DNA of 64,000 bases from an uncultured Sphingorhabdus sp. (GCA_937873665.1 CALMYW010000394.1:124001-188000); one strand, 5' to 3'. Numbered from the stretch's first letter, positions 38,739 to 47,912 are shown. Numbers and translations are program-made. The notes: a model not told the origin generated them from the letters alone.

Positions 38739-41315
38739 ATGAAAACGCGCATGCTCATCGACGCGCGCCACCGGGAGGAGACCCGCGTAGCCGTCGTAAA
38801 AGGGAACACGATTGAGGAATTCGACTTTGAGTCGGCTGAACATAAGCAACTCAAGGGAAACATCTATCTAGCCAAGGTCACCAGGGTCGAACCGTCGCTG
38901 CAAGCGGCATTTGTCGACTATGGTGGCAACCGGCACGGTTTTCTCGCTTTCAGCGAAATCCACCCTGACTATTATCAGATCCCTAAAGAGGACCGTGAAC
39001 GCCTGCTCGCGGAAGAGGCGGCTGCGGCTGCCGAAGAAGCTGCTCTTCGTGAGCAGGAAGAGGCTGAAGAAGACGAACCCACCGGCATCATGCGATCCGA
39101 AGCGCATGACGAGGAAGATCCGGATTTCATCGAGGTTGAAAGCGATGATCGCATCGACACGATCGACATTACCGAAGGTGAAGAGCCCGATCTTGAAGCC
39201 AATGGCGACGATAATGGCGAAGATTATCCTGAACGCGATTCATCGCCGGATGACGACAATGACGGTCGCAAGGATCAGCGCGGTCGCCGCCGCCGCGGTC
39301 GTGGCGGCAGAAGCAATGCCCCGCGCGCCAGCGACGAAGCGCGAGCAAAGCGCCTGAACCTGCGTCGCCGCTACAAAATTCAGGACGTAATTCATCGGCG
39401 CCAGGTGCTGCTGGTGCAAGTCGTGAAAGAAGAACGCGGCAACAAGGGCGCTGCCCTCACCACCTATCTCAGCCTCGCCGGACGCTATTGCGTGTTGATG
39501 CCCAACACCAGCCATGGCGGCGGCATAAGCCGGAAAATTTCGAGCGCATCGGATCGAAAACGGCTGAAATCGATCATTTCCGATCTGAAGCTGCCCGCCA
39601 CCATGGGCTGCATCATCCGCACCGCAGGCCTCGCCCGTACGAAGCCTGAAATCAAACGCGACTTTGATTACCTCGCTCGCCTGTGGGACGAAATTCGCGA
39701 GCGCACATTGAAGGGCGCAGCGCCGATGCTGATCCATTCGGACAGCGATCTCGTCAAGCGCGCGATCCGCGATATCTACAATAAAGATATCGACGACGTG
39801 CTTGTCGAAGGTGCCGATGGCTACAAGGCAGCGAAAGACTTCATGAAGCTGCTGATGCCGAGCCACGCCAAGCGGGTGCAGCATTATGCCGATCCGGTTT
39901 CGCTCTTCCAGCGCTACGGCGTCGAGGATCAGCTAAACGCTATGTACAATCCGGTCGTGCAGCTGAAATCAGGCGGCTATATCGTCATCAACCCGACCGA
40001 AGCGCTGGTTTCGATCGACATCAACTCAGGCCGCTCGACCAAGGAACATGGTATCGAGCAGACGGCGCTAGCGACCAATCTCGAAGCCGCACGAGAAATC
40101 GCCCGCCAGTTGCGCCTGCGCGATATGGCTGGTCTGGTTGTGATCGACTTTATCGACATGGATCACCATTCCAACGCCCGCAAGGTTGAGCGGGCGATGA
40201 AGGAAGCGTTGAAAAACGACCGCGCGCGCATCCAGGTGGGCCGCATCTCCAGCTTTGGCCTGATGGAAATGAGCCGTCAGCGTTTGCGCACCGGCGTGCT
40301 TGAAGCCTCCACCCGTGTCTGCCCCCATTGCGAAGGCACCGGACTGGTCCGCACGGCTTCTTCCTCTGCCCTTTCGGCACTTCGCCTGATCGAAGAAGAA
40401 TCGGCTCGTGGCCATGGCAGCCAGATTTCGTTGCAGGCCAGCCAGGAGGCGACCATCTACATCCTCAACAACAAGCGGGCTGAGCTTGCCGAGATTGAGG
40501 ATCGCTATCATGTCCGCGTCGAAGTTCTTCCCAATGGCGAGGTAGAAGGCGCAAAAATGGTTGTGACCGCCAGTGGTCCACGCCCTGAACGCCCTGCTAT
40601 TCCTGCACCGATTGTCGATTTTGACGACGATGATGACGATATCGAAGAAATCGAGGATGAAGTCGAAACCGACGAAGTCGAGGAACGAGCAGAAGACAGC
40701 AGCCGTGAAGACCGCAATGGCAAGCGCAAACGCCGCCGCCGTGGACGCCGCGGTGGACGCAATCGGGAGCGCGACGAACAATCTGCCTCGGCCGAGGAAG
40801 GTGCCGAGGGTGATGTCCCTGAGCCTGCCGAAAACGACAGTGGCGAAGAAACGGCTGAAACCGAACCTGCGCGCAAACCACGCCGTTCGCGTGGCGGTCG
40901 CCGGAAAACTTCGAGTGATCCAGAAACAGCTGCTGAAGAAGTTTCGACCGACGAGGCGCCCGTCGAGGTAGCCCAGCCGGTCGAGCCTCAATCTCCGTCA
41001 AAACCCAAACGGGCTAGCCGAAAGGCGAAAACTGCAGAGGTTGCCGAGGTGGCGGCCGATGCGGAAGCTGCTGCCGAAGAGCCTGAAGTTGCTGAAAAAC
41101 CCAAAGTCCGTCGCGCGCCAAAAGCGAGAGCCAAGGCCGAGGCAGAAACTGTAGCTGCAGCGACAGACGAAGCAGCCCCTGCTCCAACCAAAAAACCACG
41201 CCGCACCAGCAAGAAAGCGGACGCCGAACCCAAGGTAGAAACTTCTGCCGACGGGGAATCGGACGAATCCGGTGACGGACCGCGCCGCGGATGGTGGCAG
41301 CGTACTTTTGGCTGA
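38739..41315 (+). CDS. rne: Ribonuclease E
   Basis: An 858-residue endonuclease that starts mRNA decay and processes rRNA. The N-terminal S1 domain (about 35-245) is split by a long acidic insert with EEAEEDEPTGIMRSEAHDEE followed by an Arg/Gly-rich RGRRRRGRGGRS stretch, usual in alphaproteobacteria. The catalytic core has the FVDYGGNRHGFL S1 strand, INSGRSTKEHG with the active-site Asp region, and the zinc-link CPHC at residues about 528-531. The C-terminal 300 residues are disordered, alternating acidic and basic blocks, with GRRGGRN motifs: the degradosome scaffold. Confidence 0.97.
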   Translation: MKTRMLIDARHREETRVAVVKGNTIEEFDFESAEHKQLKGNIYLAKVTRVEPSLQAAFVDYGGNRHGFLAFSEIHPDYYQIPKEDRERLLAEEAAAAAEEAALREQEEAEEDEPTGIMRSEAHDEEDPDFIEVESDDRIDTIDITEGEEPDLEANGDDNGEDYPERDSSPDDDNDGRKDQRGRRRRGRGGRSNAPRASDEARAKRLNLRRRYKIQDVIHRRQVLLVQVVKEERGNKGAALTTYLSLAGRYCVLMPNTSHGGGISRKISSASDRKRLKSIISDLKLPATMGCIIRTAGLARTKPEIKRDFDYLARLWDEIRERTLKGAAPMLIHSDSDLVKRAIRDIYNKDIDDVLVEGADGYKAAKDFMKLLMPSHAKRVQHYADPVSLFQRYGVEDQLNAMYNPVVQLKSGGYIVINPTEALVSIDINSGRSTKEHGIEQTALATNLEAAREIARQLRLRDMAGLVVIDFIDMDHHSNARKVERAMKEALKNDRARIQVGRISSFGLMEMSRQRLRTGVLEASTRVCPHCEGTGLVRTASSSALSALRLIEEESARGHGSQISLQASQEATIYILNNKRAELAEIEDRYHVRVEVLPNGEVEGAKMVVTASGPRPERPAIPAPIVDFDDDDDDIEEIEDEVETDEVEERAEDSSREDRNGKRKRRRRGRRGGRNRERDEQSASAEEGAEGDVPEPAENDSGEETAETEPARKPRRSRGGRRKTSSDPETAAEEVSTDEAPVEVAQPVEPQSPSKPKRASRKAKTAEVAEVAADAEAAAEEPEVAEKPKVRRAPKARAKAEAETVAAATDEAAPAPTKKPRRTSKKADAEPKVETSADGESDESGDGPRRGWWQRTFG

Positions 41316-41325
41316 TTTGCGCTGC

Positions 41326-41363
41326 CCGGCCCGATATTACGTTGCATGCGTTTATCGGGCCGG
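41326..41363. terminator. Hairpin after rne
   Basis: A perfect 11-bp stem, CCGGCCCGATA (41326-41336) and TATCGGGCCGG (41353-41363), encloses a 16-nt loop 11 bp past the rne stop. No U-tract follows, so it may be a stabilising 3' end or a leader structure of the next gene rather than an intrinsic terminator. Confidence 0.5.
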
Positions 41364-41408
41364 CGCGGTTTCGGCTTCATCCGCCATTCATCGCCACCCG
41401 TGCACATC

Positions 41409-42788
41409 ATGAACATGTTTGAGGGCGAACGGCTGTTTCGTGTTTTTTCAAAGCTGTTTGCGGCAATCGCCGCGACGGCATTGTGCCTGCAACCAGTCCA
41501 CGCCCAGTCGGTATTGCGCGATGCCGAAACCGAAGCCTTTTTCGATGAAATCTCTGAACCGCTGATCCGCGCAGCAGGGCTAAATCCGGTCAATGTCGAC
41601 GTCGTGCTCATCAACGACAAATCGATCAACGCATTTGTTGCGGGTGGGCAGACGGTGTACCTGCATAGTGGTCTTATCCATGCTGCGACCACAGCCAATG
41701 AAGTTCAGGGTGTTATCGCGCATGAACTTGGCCATATCGAAGGCGGCCACGTCATTCGCTATAGCGAGGGCATGGAGAAGGCCGGCAATATTTCCATCGC
41801 CAGCCTCATTCTGGCGGCGGCCGCGATTGCCGCCGGTGCTGGAGAGGCCGGCATGGGAATCATGGCGGCTGGCCAGCAGGCGGCCTTGGGCAAATTCCTG
41901 GCATTCAGCCGCGTGCAGGAGAGCGTTGCCGATTCATCGGGGGCCCGTTATCTCTCGGCGGCAGGCATAACGGGCCGCGGCTCGATCAACTTTTTCAAAA
42001 AATTGCAGAATTACGAGTTTCGCCTCGGTATCCCGCAAGTCGACAGCTATGATCGCACCCACCCTTTGTCGGGCGAGCGCATCACAGTATTGGAAGATAC
42101 GTACAAAGCTGATCCTGCCTGGAATGCACCGCTCAACCCCAAGTGGGAAGCCGACTTCAAGCGCGTTAAGGCAAAACTGCAAGGCTATATAGCGGACCCA
42201 AATACAACCTTGCGCGACTATCCAGAGACTGACAAGAGCGTGCCAGCGCTCTACGCCAGGGCCTATGCGTGGCACAAAGCGGCCTATCCGGAAAAGGCCC
42301 TCTCCGAGGCAAACAACCTCATAGCCAAAAATCCTAGCGACCCCTATTTCCTAGAATTGCAGGGCCAGATTCTGCTCGAATCCGGAAAACCCAATGAGGC
42401 CCTGACTTCGCTGCGCAAGGCTGTCGACTTGACCGGAAATCAGCCGCTTATCGCCGCTGTGTTCGGTCATGCCCTCATCGCCACCGAGAACAAGGACAAT
42501 TTAGCCGAGGCGGAACGTGTCCTGAAGGCCGCTGTCTCCAAGGATAACAACAATCCCTTCGCCTGGTATCAACTGGGCGTCGTCTATCAGGCGCTGGGCG
42601 ATGAACCCCGAGCAGCCTTGGCCAGTGCGGAACGCTATCTGATGGAAGGCGCCCCCCAACTCGCCTTGCCCAATGCAGCAACTGCGATGGCGGGCCTTGC
42701 AGAATATTCCCACGACTGGATCAGGGCACAGGATGTGAAGCTGGTCGCAGAGGCGCAGGTGCAGAAGATGGAAAAGCGAAAGCGTTGA
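41409..42788 (+). CDS. M48 family metalloprotease with TPRs (BepA-like)
   Basis: A 459-residue secreted protease. The signal region (to about HAQS, residue 35) precedes the M48 domain with VIAHELGHIEGGH (HELGH at 105-109). TPR repeats fill the C-terminal half (PEKALSEANNLIAKNPSDP, then KPNEALTSLRKAVDLTGNQ). BepA edits outer-membrane protein assembly with the Bam machinery and degrades stalled LptD; since LPS is probably absent here the substrates likely differ. The ATG at 41409 is preferred to the one at 41346, which sits in the loop of a hairpin. Confidence 0.88.
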   Translation: MNMFEGERLFRVFSKLFAAIAATALCLQPVHAQSVLRDAETEAFFDEISEPLIRAAGLNPVNVDVVLINDKSINAFVAGGQTVYLHSGLIHAATTANEVQGVIAHELGHIEGGHVIRYSEGMEKAGNISIASLILAAAAIAAGAGEAGMGIMAAGQQAALGKFLAFSRVQESVADSSGARYLSAAGITGRGSINFFKKLQNYEFRLGIPQVDSYDRTHPLSGERITVLEDTYKADPAWNAPLNPKWEADFKRVKAKLQGYIADPNTTLRDYPETDKSVPALYARAYAWHKAAYPEKALSEANNLIAKNPSDPYFLELQGQILLESGKPNEALTSLRKAVDLTGNQPLIAAVFGHALIATENKDNLAEAERVLKAAVSKDNNNPFAWYQLGVVYQALGDEPRAALASAERYLMEGAPQLALPNAATAMAGLAEYSHDWIRAQDVKLVAEAQVQKMEKRKR

Positions 42789-42839
42789 TTTCGGTTAATC
42801 CGCTGGTCTGGCATCGGCAAAGAAGCTAGGTATTTGTTT

Positions 42840-43652
42840 ATGGACCAGCAACAGACCAACCGCCGCCTTCCCCTGATCTTTGCTCTACTGGGGGCAGCTC
42901 TCTTGATCGCTGCTGGCATCTATTTCTTCACCAGCAAGGAAGAAATGGTCCGCGGGGACACGACCGCTTACGCAAAGGCCGATGCAGATCGCGCCATTTC
43001 GGCCGCAGGGATCAACGACAAGGAACGCGCGGCGACCGAAGCTATTGTGCGCGCTTACATCCTTGAAAACCCCGAGATTATAACCGAGGCTGTCGAAATC
43101 CTGCAAAAGCGCGAATTGGCCAAAAGGATGGACGCTGCCGGCAGTGCAATAACCCAGCCTTTCCCGGGCGCAGTCGGCGGTAATCCGAACGGTACGATCA
43201 CAGTCGTTGAATTTACAGATTATAATTGCGGATTCTGCCGCTCGAGCGTTGCCGATCTGAATCGCCTTATCGGCAGCGAAAAGGACGTGAAGATCGTTTA
43301 CCGTGAATTGCCGATCCTCGCCGCCAGCAGCCGCGATGCGGCACGCTGGGCACTGGCCGCAGCCAAACAGGGCAAGCACAAAGCGTTCCACGACGCGATG
43401 TTTGCGGCGGGCCCCGCCAACGAACAGTCGATCACCGCCGCTGCCCGGCGCGCTGGCCTGAACATGGATCAGGCGGCAAAGGATGCAGCTTCTCCAGAGG
43501 TGAAGGCCGAAATCGAACGCAACTTGGCGATGATGCAGCAGATCGGCTTCAACGGCACGCCAACCTTCATCATCGGCGACCAGATTCTCGAAGGCGCTCT
43601 AGGATATGAAGCGTTGAAGGCTGCTGTCGAAAAGGCTCGCAAAAAAGGCTAA
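42840..43652 (+). CDS. DsbA family thiol-disulfide oxidoreductase
   Basis: A 270-residue membrane-anchored protein (helix about residues 11-28) with a thioredoxin/DsbA domain. The active site is DYNCGFCRSS with C130 and C133. A cis-Pro is in the later FNGTPTFIIGD. An N-terminal helical region (about 50-100) resembles ScsC/BdbD-type proteins with an extra oligomerisation segment. It could oxidise or isomerise disulfides in the periplasm. Its stop shares a palindrome with the rlmE stop. The ATG at 42840 is used. Confidence 0.88.
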   Translation: MDQQQTNRRLPLIFALLGAALLIAAGIYFFTSKEEMVRGDTTAYAKADADRAISAAGINDKERAATEAIVRAYILENPEIITEAVEILQKRELAKRMDAAGSAITQPFPGAVGGNPNGTITVVEFTDYNCGFCRSSVADLNRLIGSEKDVKIVYRELPILAASSRDAARWALAAAKQGKHKAFHDAMFAAGPANEQSITAAARRAGLNMDQAAKDAASPEVKAEIERNLAMMQQIGFNGTPTFIIGDQILEGALGYEALKAAVEKARKKG

Positions 43653-43664
43653 TTAGCCTTTCTT
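43641..43664. terminator. Bidirectional palindrome containing both stop codons
   Basis: AAAGGCTAATTAGCCTTT (43644-43661) is a perfect 18-bp palindrome. It encodes Lys/Gly then TAA on each strand, so it provides the end of the dsbA-like gene and of rlmE at once. The transcript stem AAAGGC/GCCUUU is followed by TTTTTT for rlmE and by TTTCTT for the plus-strand gene. Confidence 0.75.
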
Positions 43665-44339
43665 CCCCTGCGCCACCACATACCATTCGACCGAGCCTTT
43701 GCGGCTGGCTGGTGGCTTCGCATGCTTCACACTGACGAAGTTCGATTTGAGCAACGCCAGAAGTTCGGGATCAGTGCCGCCCGCAAAAACCTTGGCAACA
43801 AAATCGCCGCCTGGTTGCAGCACTTCAACGGCGAAATGCGCAGCAGCCTCCACCAGCCCCATGGTGCGCAAATGGTCGGTCTGCTTATGACCGACGGTGT
43901 TGGCCGCCATATCGGATATGATCAGGTCAGGCGCCTGCCCAAGTGCCTCTACCAGCAACTCAGGCGCGCGATCATCCATGAAATCCATTTCGAAAAGTGT
44001 CACGCCCTCGATCGGATCAACTGGCAGCAAGTCTATTCCTGATACCTTCGCCTTTGGCAGCCGACGACGGACTACCTGCGCCCAACCGCCCGGTGCTATG
44101 CCCAGATCGACAACTGCCTTCTTGCCTCTCAAAAAACCGAATTTCTCATCGAGTTCGATCAGCTTATAGGCCGCCCGGCTGCGATAGCCTTCGGATTGGG
44201 CCCGTTTGACATAAGGATCGTTGAGCTGACGCTCGAGCCAGCGCGCCGACTGCGGACTGCGGCGTTTCGCGGTCTTTACCCGTTCCTTGCCCGTTGTGCT
44301 GCGACCGGAACGGTTTCCGCCAAATGTGAATTTTGTCAC
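43653..44339 (-). CDS. rlmE: 23S rRNA (uridine-2'-O)-methyltransferase RlmE/FtsJ
   Basis: A 228-residue SAM-dependent enzyme that methylates U2552 of 23S rRNA. The catalytic tetrad K59-D143-K183-E218 is present (in RAAYKL, SDMAANT, FVAKVF and SVEWYVV). The SAM loop is VVDLGIAPGGWAQV. An N-terminal basic tail of about 25 residues extends the family core. The start is GTG. It lies 3 bp after ppx/gppA, forming a two-gene unit. Confidence 0.96.
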   Translation of the reverse strand: MTKFTFGGNRSGRSTTGKERVKTAKRRSPQSARWLERQLNDPYVKRAQSEGYRSRAAYKLIELDEKFGFLRGKKAVVDLGIAPGGWAQVVRRRLPKAKVSGIDLLPVDPIEGVTLFEMDFMDDRAPELLVEALGQAPDLIISDMAANTVGHKQTDHLRTMGLVEAAAHFAVEVLQPGGDFVAKVFAGGTDPELLALLKSNFVSVKHAKPPASRKGSVEWYVVAQGKKG

Positions 44340-44342
44340 CGC

Positions 44343-45506
44343 CTACCGCCGTTTCCGCCGACGGGCGTCGCTGGCCATCAATGCGCGCAATATGCCTTCG
44401 CGGATGCCGCGATCGGCTACTCCGAGACGTTCTCCCGGCCAGATATCAAAAATTGTCTCCAATATCGCACACCCAGCTACCACCAAATCAGCCCGCTCCT
44501 GTCCGATGGTCGGGAATTCAGCTCGGCCTTTGGGTGGGCGGGCGGCTAGTGTCTGGCTGATTTCGCGCATGGCTGAGGTAGGCAAATGCAAGCCGTCGAT
44601 CTGCCGCCGGTCATAGCTAGGCAGGTTTAGATAAACGCTCGCCAGCGTCGTGACCGTGCCCGATGTGCCCATCAGACGGTGATCGCCCTGACCCACGGGC
44701 AGACGCGAGGCGAATTCGGCGAAGCTCTCGCGCACCTTGGCGCGCATGGCGGCATAGGTTTCCTGCAGCGAATGCTCATCGTCACCCCGGTGCGCCTCAC
44801 TTTCTGTCAGCGAAACAACGCCCCAAGGCACGCTGGCCCAGTCAAGAATTTCAGGTGTTGCACCATCGGTCGAAACCAGCACCAGTTCGGTCGAACCGCC
44901 ACCAATATCGAAAATCATCGCTGGCCCTTCGCCTTCTTCCAGCAAGGCGTGGCATCCCATGACCGCAAGGCGGGCCTCTTCCTTGGGGCTGATAACATCC
45001 AACACGATGCCCGTTTCACGCTTCACACGTTCGATAAATTCAACACCGTTCAAAGCCTGGCGGCACGCCTCGGTGGCGACAGAGCGGGCGAGCACAACAT
45101 TGCGGCGCTTGAGCTTGTCGGCGCAAACCGACAGCGCCTCAATCGCACGGTCCATCGCCGCTTCGCTCATCTTGCCAGTCGAATTCAGCCCTTCACCCAG
45201 GCGCACTACGCGCGAAAATGCGTCGACCACGGTAAAGCCGTCGTTCGCCGCGCGAGCGATCAACAAGCGGCAGTTGTTGGTACCCAAATCGAGTGCGGCA
45301 TAGGCAGTTTTGCCCAGCCAGCTGCCACGATTGGATGTATCACCAAAACGGTTTTCCTTTGGAAATTCAGGATCTGCCTTCGCGTTCGATTCACGCGAGG
45401 CTCCTCCTGTTGCCGCATCGGCGGATTTGCGACGGTTTGGCCCCTTTTTACGGGCGCCTTTGCCCTTTCCGCCTTTTTGCGGCGATGGTGCGATCTGCTC
45501 GCCCAT
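44343..45506 (-). CDS. Ppx/GppA family phosphatase (exopolyphosphatase or pppGpp hydrolase)
   Basis: A 387-residue member of the actin-fold Ppx/GppA family. The first phosphate loop is ALDLGTNNCRLLIA near residue 71, and the second is MIFDIGGGSTELVLV near 193. An extra N-terminal tail of about 60 residues is rich in Lys, Arg, Gly and Asn and looks disordered; it could bind polyphosphate or RNA, by inference. The family acts on polyphosphate or pppGpp; the substrate is not decided by sequence. It precedes rlmE. Confidence 0.9.
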   Translation of the reverse strand: MGEQIAPSPQKGGKGKGARKKGPNRRKSADAATGGASRESNAKADPEFPKENRFGDTSNRGSWLGKTAYAALDLGTNNCRLLIARAANDGFTVVDAFSRVVRLGEGLNSTGKMSEAAMDRAIEALSVCADKLKRRNVVLARSVATEACRQALNGVEFIERVKRETGIVLDVISPKEEARLAVMGCHALLEEGEGPAMIFDIGGGSTELVLVSTDGATPEILDWASVPWGVVSLTESEAHRGDDEHSLQETYAAMRAKVRESFAEFASRLPVGQGDHRLMGTSGTVTTLASVYLNLPSYDRRQIDGLHLPTSAMREISQTLAARPPKGRAEFPTIGQERADLVVAGCAILETIFDIWPGERLGVADRGIREGILRALMASDARRRKRR

Positions 45507-45677
45507 GGCCGATTCTTCTCTTATCTTTTATCCGAAAGCGGGAAATGCCGCCCGGTACTTGAGGGCAGAAATACCGCGAACAGATTAATTTTTCAAGAGA
45601 ATTGGCTGAATGCATCGAAAAGCGGCATCCAGCCGATTGACAGCCAGCTACCGTCAGCCTAATGGCGCTCCCCACAT

Positions 45678-45751
45678 TCCCCGGTCGTCTAACGGTAAGA
45701 CTACGGACTCTGACTCCGTCTATTGAGGTTCGAATCCTTACCGGGGAACCA
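45678..45751 (+). tRNA. tRNA-Gln (CTG anticodon)
   Basis: A complete 74-nt cloverleaf with encoded CCA (45749-45751). Acceptor TCCCCGG/CCGGGGA with discriminator A; D arm GTCT/AGAC; the anticodon stem ACGGA/TCCGT encloses a loop containing CTG. Confidence 0.95.
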
Positions 45752-45765
45752 TTTTCCTTACAGAA

Positions 45766-46491
45766 TCAAGCGGTTTCGCTCGCTCCGTCGTAACGGATTT
45801 CAAGGAAGCGTTCGCGGGTCGCCAGCTTGTCGAGTTCGCCGCGCGCGATCTGGCCGGTCATCGTCTCGATTTCGCGATCAATCCGCTTCAGACCGTCGAC
45901 CAATTGCTGTTCCGGCGTCTTGCCGCCATTGTCCTGCCGCCGCAACGGTTCGGGGATGCGTTTATAGCCGTTGATCAGTTCGGGCAGATGCTCGCCGACC
46001 AGCTTGCGCACCTCGCGCGAAGCCGGGTCGGTTTCAGCCAATGTCTGCAATTGCGGCGCCAACGCATCGAGCCGCAAGCCAATATTCTGCACAACCGGAA
46101 TGGCCGGAGCAGGCAAAGCAGGGCGCTGCGCCTCCAGCCAGATTTCGGTTTTTCCCGCAAGCGTACCGAGATCGGTCTGACGCAACGATTCGGTGGTGGG
46201 CATCGGCATTTCTGGATAGCGCATCAGCGCATAGACCGCTGCCGCGCCCAGCACGCCGGTAATCATCACGCCCCAGAAACCGATGCCGTCGATGATAGCG
46301 CCAACTATCCCTGCCCCGATCAGCAAGCCGCCAACCACAACGCCCGTACGTGCAAGCTTGCCGAAGAAATGCGCCCGGCGCAGTGCCCGCGATTTCGTGC
46401 CGATGGGTGGCCCCATGCGGACACGTTTCAGCGAACGGCGCGCACTGTCGAGGATTTCATCGGATTGTGAGGCGGGTGAGTTCACGAGCAA
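45766..46491 (-). CDS. XpaC-like membrane protein next to TelA
   Basis: A protein of about 241 residues that looks like the XpaC/5-bromo-4-chloroindolyl-phosphate-hydrolysis-type family often found beside telA. A basic N-terminus is followed by two close membrane helices (about 48-92, VVVGGLLIGAGIVGAIIDG and GVMITGVLGAAAVYAL), then a coiled-coil-rich cytoplasmic part. The start is uncertain: TTG at 46491 or GTG at 46485. The gene is downstream of telA on the same strand, separated by an 84 bp repeat. Function is unknown in the family. Confidence 0.65.
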   Translation of the reverse strand: MLVNSPASQSDEILDSARRSLKRVRMGPPIGTKSRALRRAHFFGKLARTGVVVGGLLIGAGIVGAIIDGIGFWGVMITGVLGAAAVYALMRYPEMPMPTTESLRQTDLGTLAGKTEIWLEAQRPALPAPAIPVVQNIGLRLDALAPQLQTLAETDPASREVRKLVGEHLPELINGYKRIPEPLRRQDNGGKTPEQQLVDGLKRIDREIETMTGQIARGELDKLATRERFLEIRYDGASETA

Positions 46492-46509
46492 TACTCTATC
46501 AATTCACTC

Positions 46510-46593
46510 GTCACCCCCGCGAAGGCGGGGGTCCATCACCGGTGGTACAAGTTTCAACGGCAGGTGATGGAGTCCCGCCTTCGCGGGAATGAC
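46510..46593. repeat. 84 bp palindromic element, copy 2
   Basis: An intact copy between telA and the XpaC-like gene. Both end hairpins are perfect (CCCCCGC-GAAG-GCGGGGG and TCCCGC-CTTC-GCGGGA), and the 31-nt arms are inverted copies differing at four bases. The 22-nt centre includes GTTTCAACGGC. Confidence 0.85.
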
Positions 46594-46620
46594 GAAAAAT
46601 GGTTTAGTCATAATAAGTTC

Positions 46621-47832
46621 TTACGCCTCCAGCGAGCTCAACAGGTTGGTTTCGGTCGCACCCAATTTGGCCTGCGCCGCTCCTTCTGCACGCGCAATAT
46701 AGCCTTTCGACTTTTCAACTTCCTTTTCAAGCGCCTCCGACGTCTGCTTCATGCTTTCAAGAGCTTTGACCTTGAAGGTATCGATTGCGTCCATCGTGTC
46801 ATAGATATTCTGGAACGCGCGGCTCAGCGTTTCGAGCGGAATGGTCGATGCCGCCGCCTGTTCGTGGATCGCTGCCGTATTCTCGCGAAGCAACTTTCCG
46901 GTGCTATCGATGATATTGGCCGTTGTGGTGTTGAGGGCAGTAATCTGGCCGAGAACCAGACGCTGGTTGGTCATCGCCTGCGCGACGGTAACCGCAGTGC
47001 GCAGTGCGCCGACAGTGGTGGTCGAGGCGCGATCGACGCCCTTTACCAGTTCGACATTGTTCTTCTTGACCAGGTCCATCGCCAGATAGCCCTGCACCGT
47101 CACAGCCATTTGCGTCAGCAAATCCTGATGGCGCTGGCGGACATAAAAGAGTGCGGTTTCGCGGATCGCCTTTGCCTTGGCCGGATCGGAAAGCTCCAAT
47201 TCGGCGGCCTTCTCCTCCAACCGCCCGTCGAGCTGCTTCGATATCAGGATCATCTGCTCAAGCTTGCCCATCGCCTTCCACAGATTCTGGCGCTCAACGT
47301 CGATCGCGGCGTTGTCCATCAGCAACTCATCCTTGCCATTGGCAAGGCGGCCGAGGATCGAGCTGATATGGCCCTGCGCGCTTTGATAGCTGTCGAAATA
47401 GTTGCGCAGCTTGTTGCCCCAGGGGATGATACCGAACAGCTTCTGCTTGGTCGTCAAATTCCCGCGTTTGGACGGATCCAGATCCTCAACGGTACGACGC
47501 AGTTCGGCAAGGTCAGCACCAACGCCGGACGTTTCGTCCATCTGGCGGATCGGCCTATCGAGAAAGCGGTTCGACTGGCCGGCCGCTTCCATGATTTCCT
47601 TGCGACCCATATTGGTTAGCTGGTCAACACGCTTGCCAAATTCCGGGCTGTTCACATCCTGCGCCAGCAAGTCGGCGATATAGCCTTCGACCTTTTCGGC
47701 GAGTTTGCCCTTCACTTCATCCTCGACGGGAACCAGCCCGACCGCCTTTTCGGCAGCAATCGGCGGCACCGGATCGGGCGGGGTGAGCTTCAGCTCGGTT
47801 TCGGTGGCAGTCAGGGTTTCATTGGTCGACAT
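46621..47832 (-). CDS. TelA/toxic anion resistance family protein
   Basis: A 403-residue member of the TelA family (Pfam PF05816), named for tellurite resistance but of unclear activity. It is soluble and mostly helical. Family blocks are LTNMGRKEIMEAAGQSNRF near 67, IPWGNKLRNYFDSYQSAQGH near 134, and the long LVKGVDRASTTTVGALRTA helix near 262. The pairing with an XpaC-like gene is common. The ATG at 47832 has a GAGGA site. It may deal with envelope or anion stress. Confidence 0.9.
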   Translation of the reverse strand: MSTNETLTATETELKLTPPDPVPPIAAEKAVGLVPVEDEVKGKLAEKVEGYIADLLAQDVNSPEFGKRVDQLTNMGRKEIMEAAGQSNRFLDRPIRQMDETSGVGADLAELRRTVEDLDPSKRGNLTTKQKLFGIIPWGNKLRNYFDSYQSAQGHISSILGRLANGKDELLMDNAAIDVERQNLWKAMGKLEQMILISKQLDGRLEEKAAELELSDPAKAKAIRETALFYVRQRHQDLLTQMAVTVQGYLAMDLVKKNNVELVKGVDRASTTTVGALRTAVTVAQAMTNQRLVLGQITALNTTTANIIDSTGKLLRENTAAIHEQAAASTIPLETLSRAFQNIYDTMDAIDTFKVKALESMKQTSEALEKEVEKSKGYIARAEGAAQAKLGATETNLLSSLEA

Positions 47833-47912
47833 GCGGGTCGATCCTCCTCAGGCAATGATATTAGGGAATAAATGGAACGCAGTCAGTGCGATTTCAAGCA
47901 AATCCGGTCTTT

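Noticed and set aside
38322..38849. Minus-strand 175-codon frame and plus-strand 104-codon frame in the rne leader
   Set aside because: No ribosome sites or conserved patterns, and they overlap the rne start; the region is better explained as leader.
40068..40991. 307-codon minus-strand frame opposite rne
   Set aside because: Shadow created by the biased Glu/Arg-rich codons of RNase E.
44679..45662. 327-codon plus-strand frame opposite the ppx/gppA gene
   Set aside because: Antisense shadow of a clearly conserved gene; protein composition is not natural.
46564..47619. 351-codon plus-strand frame opposite telA
   Set aside because: Shadow of the TelA gene; starts in a palindromic repeat.
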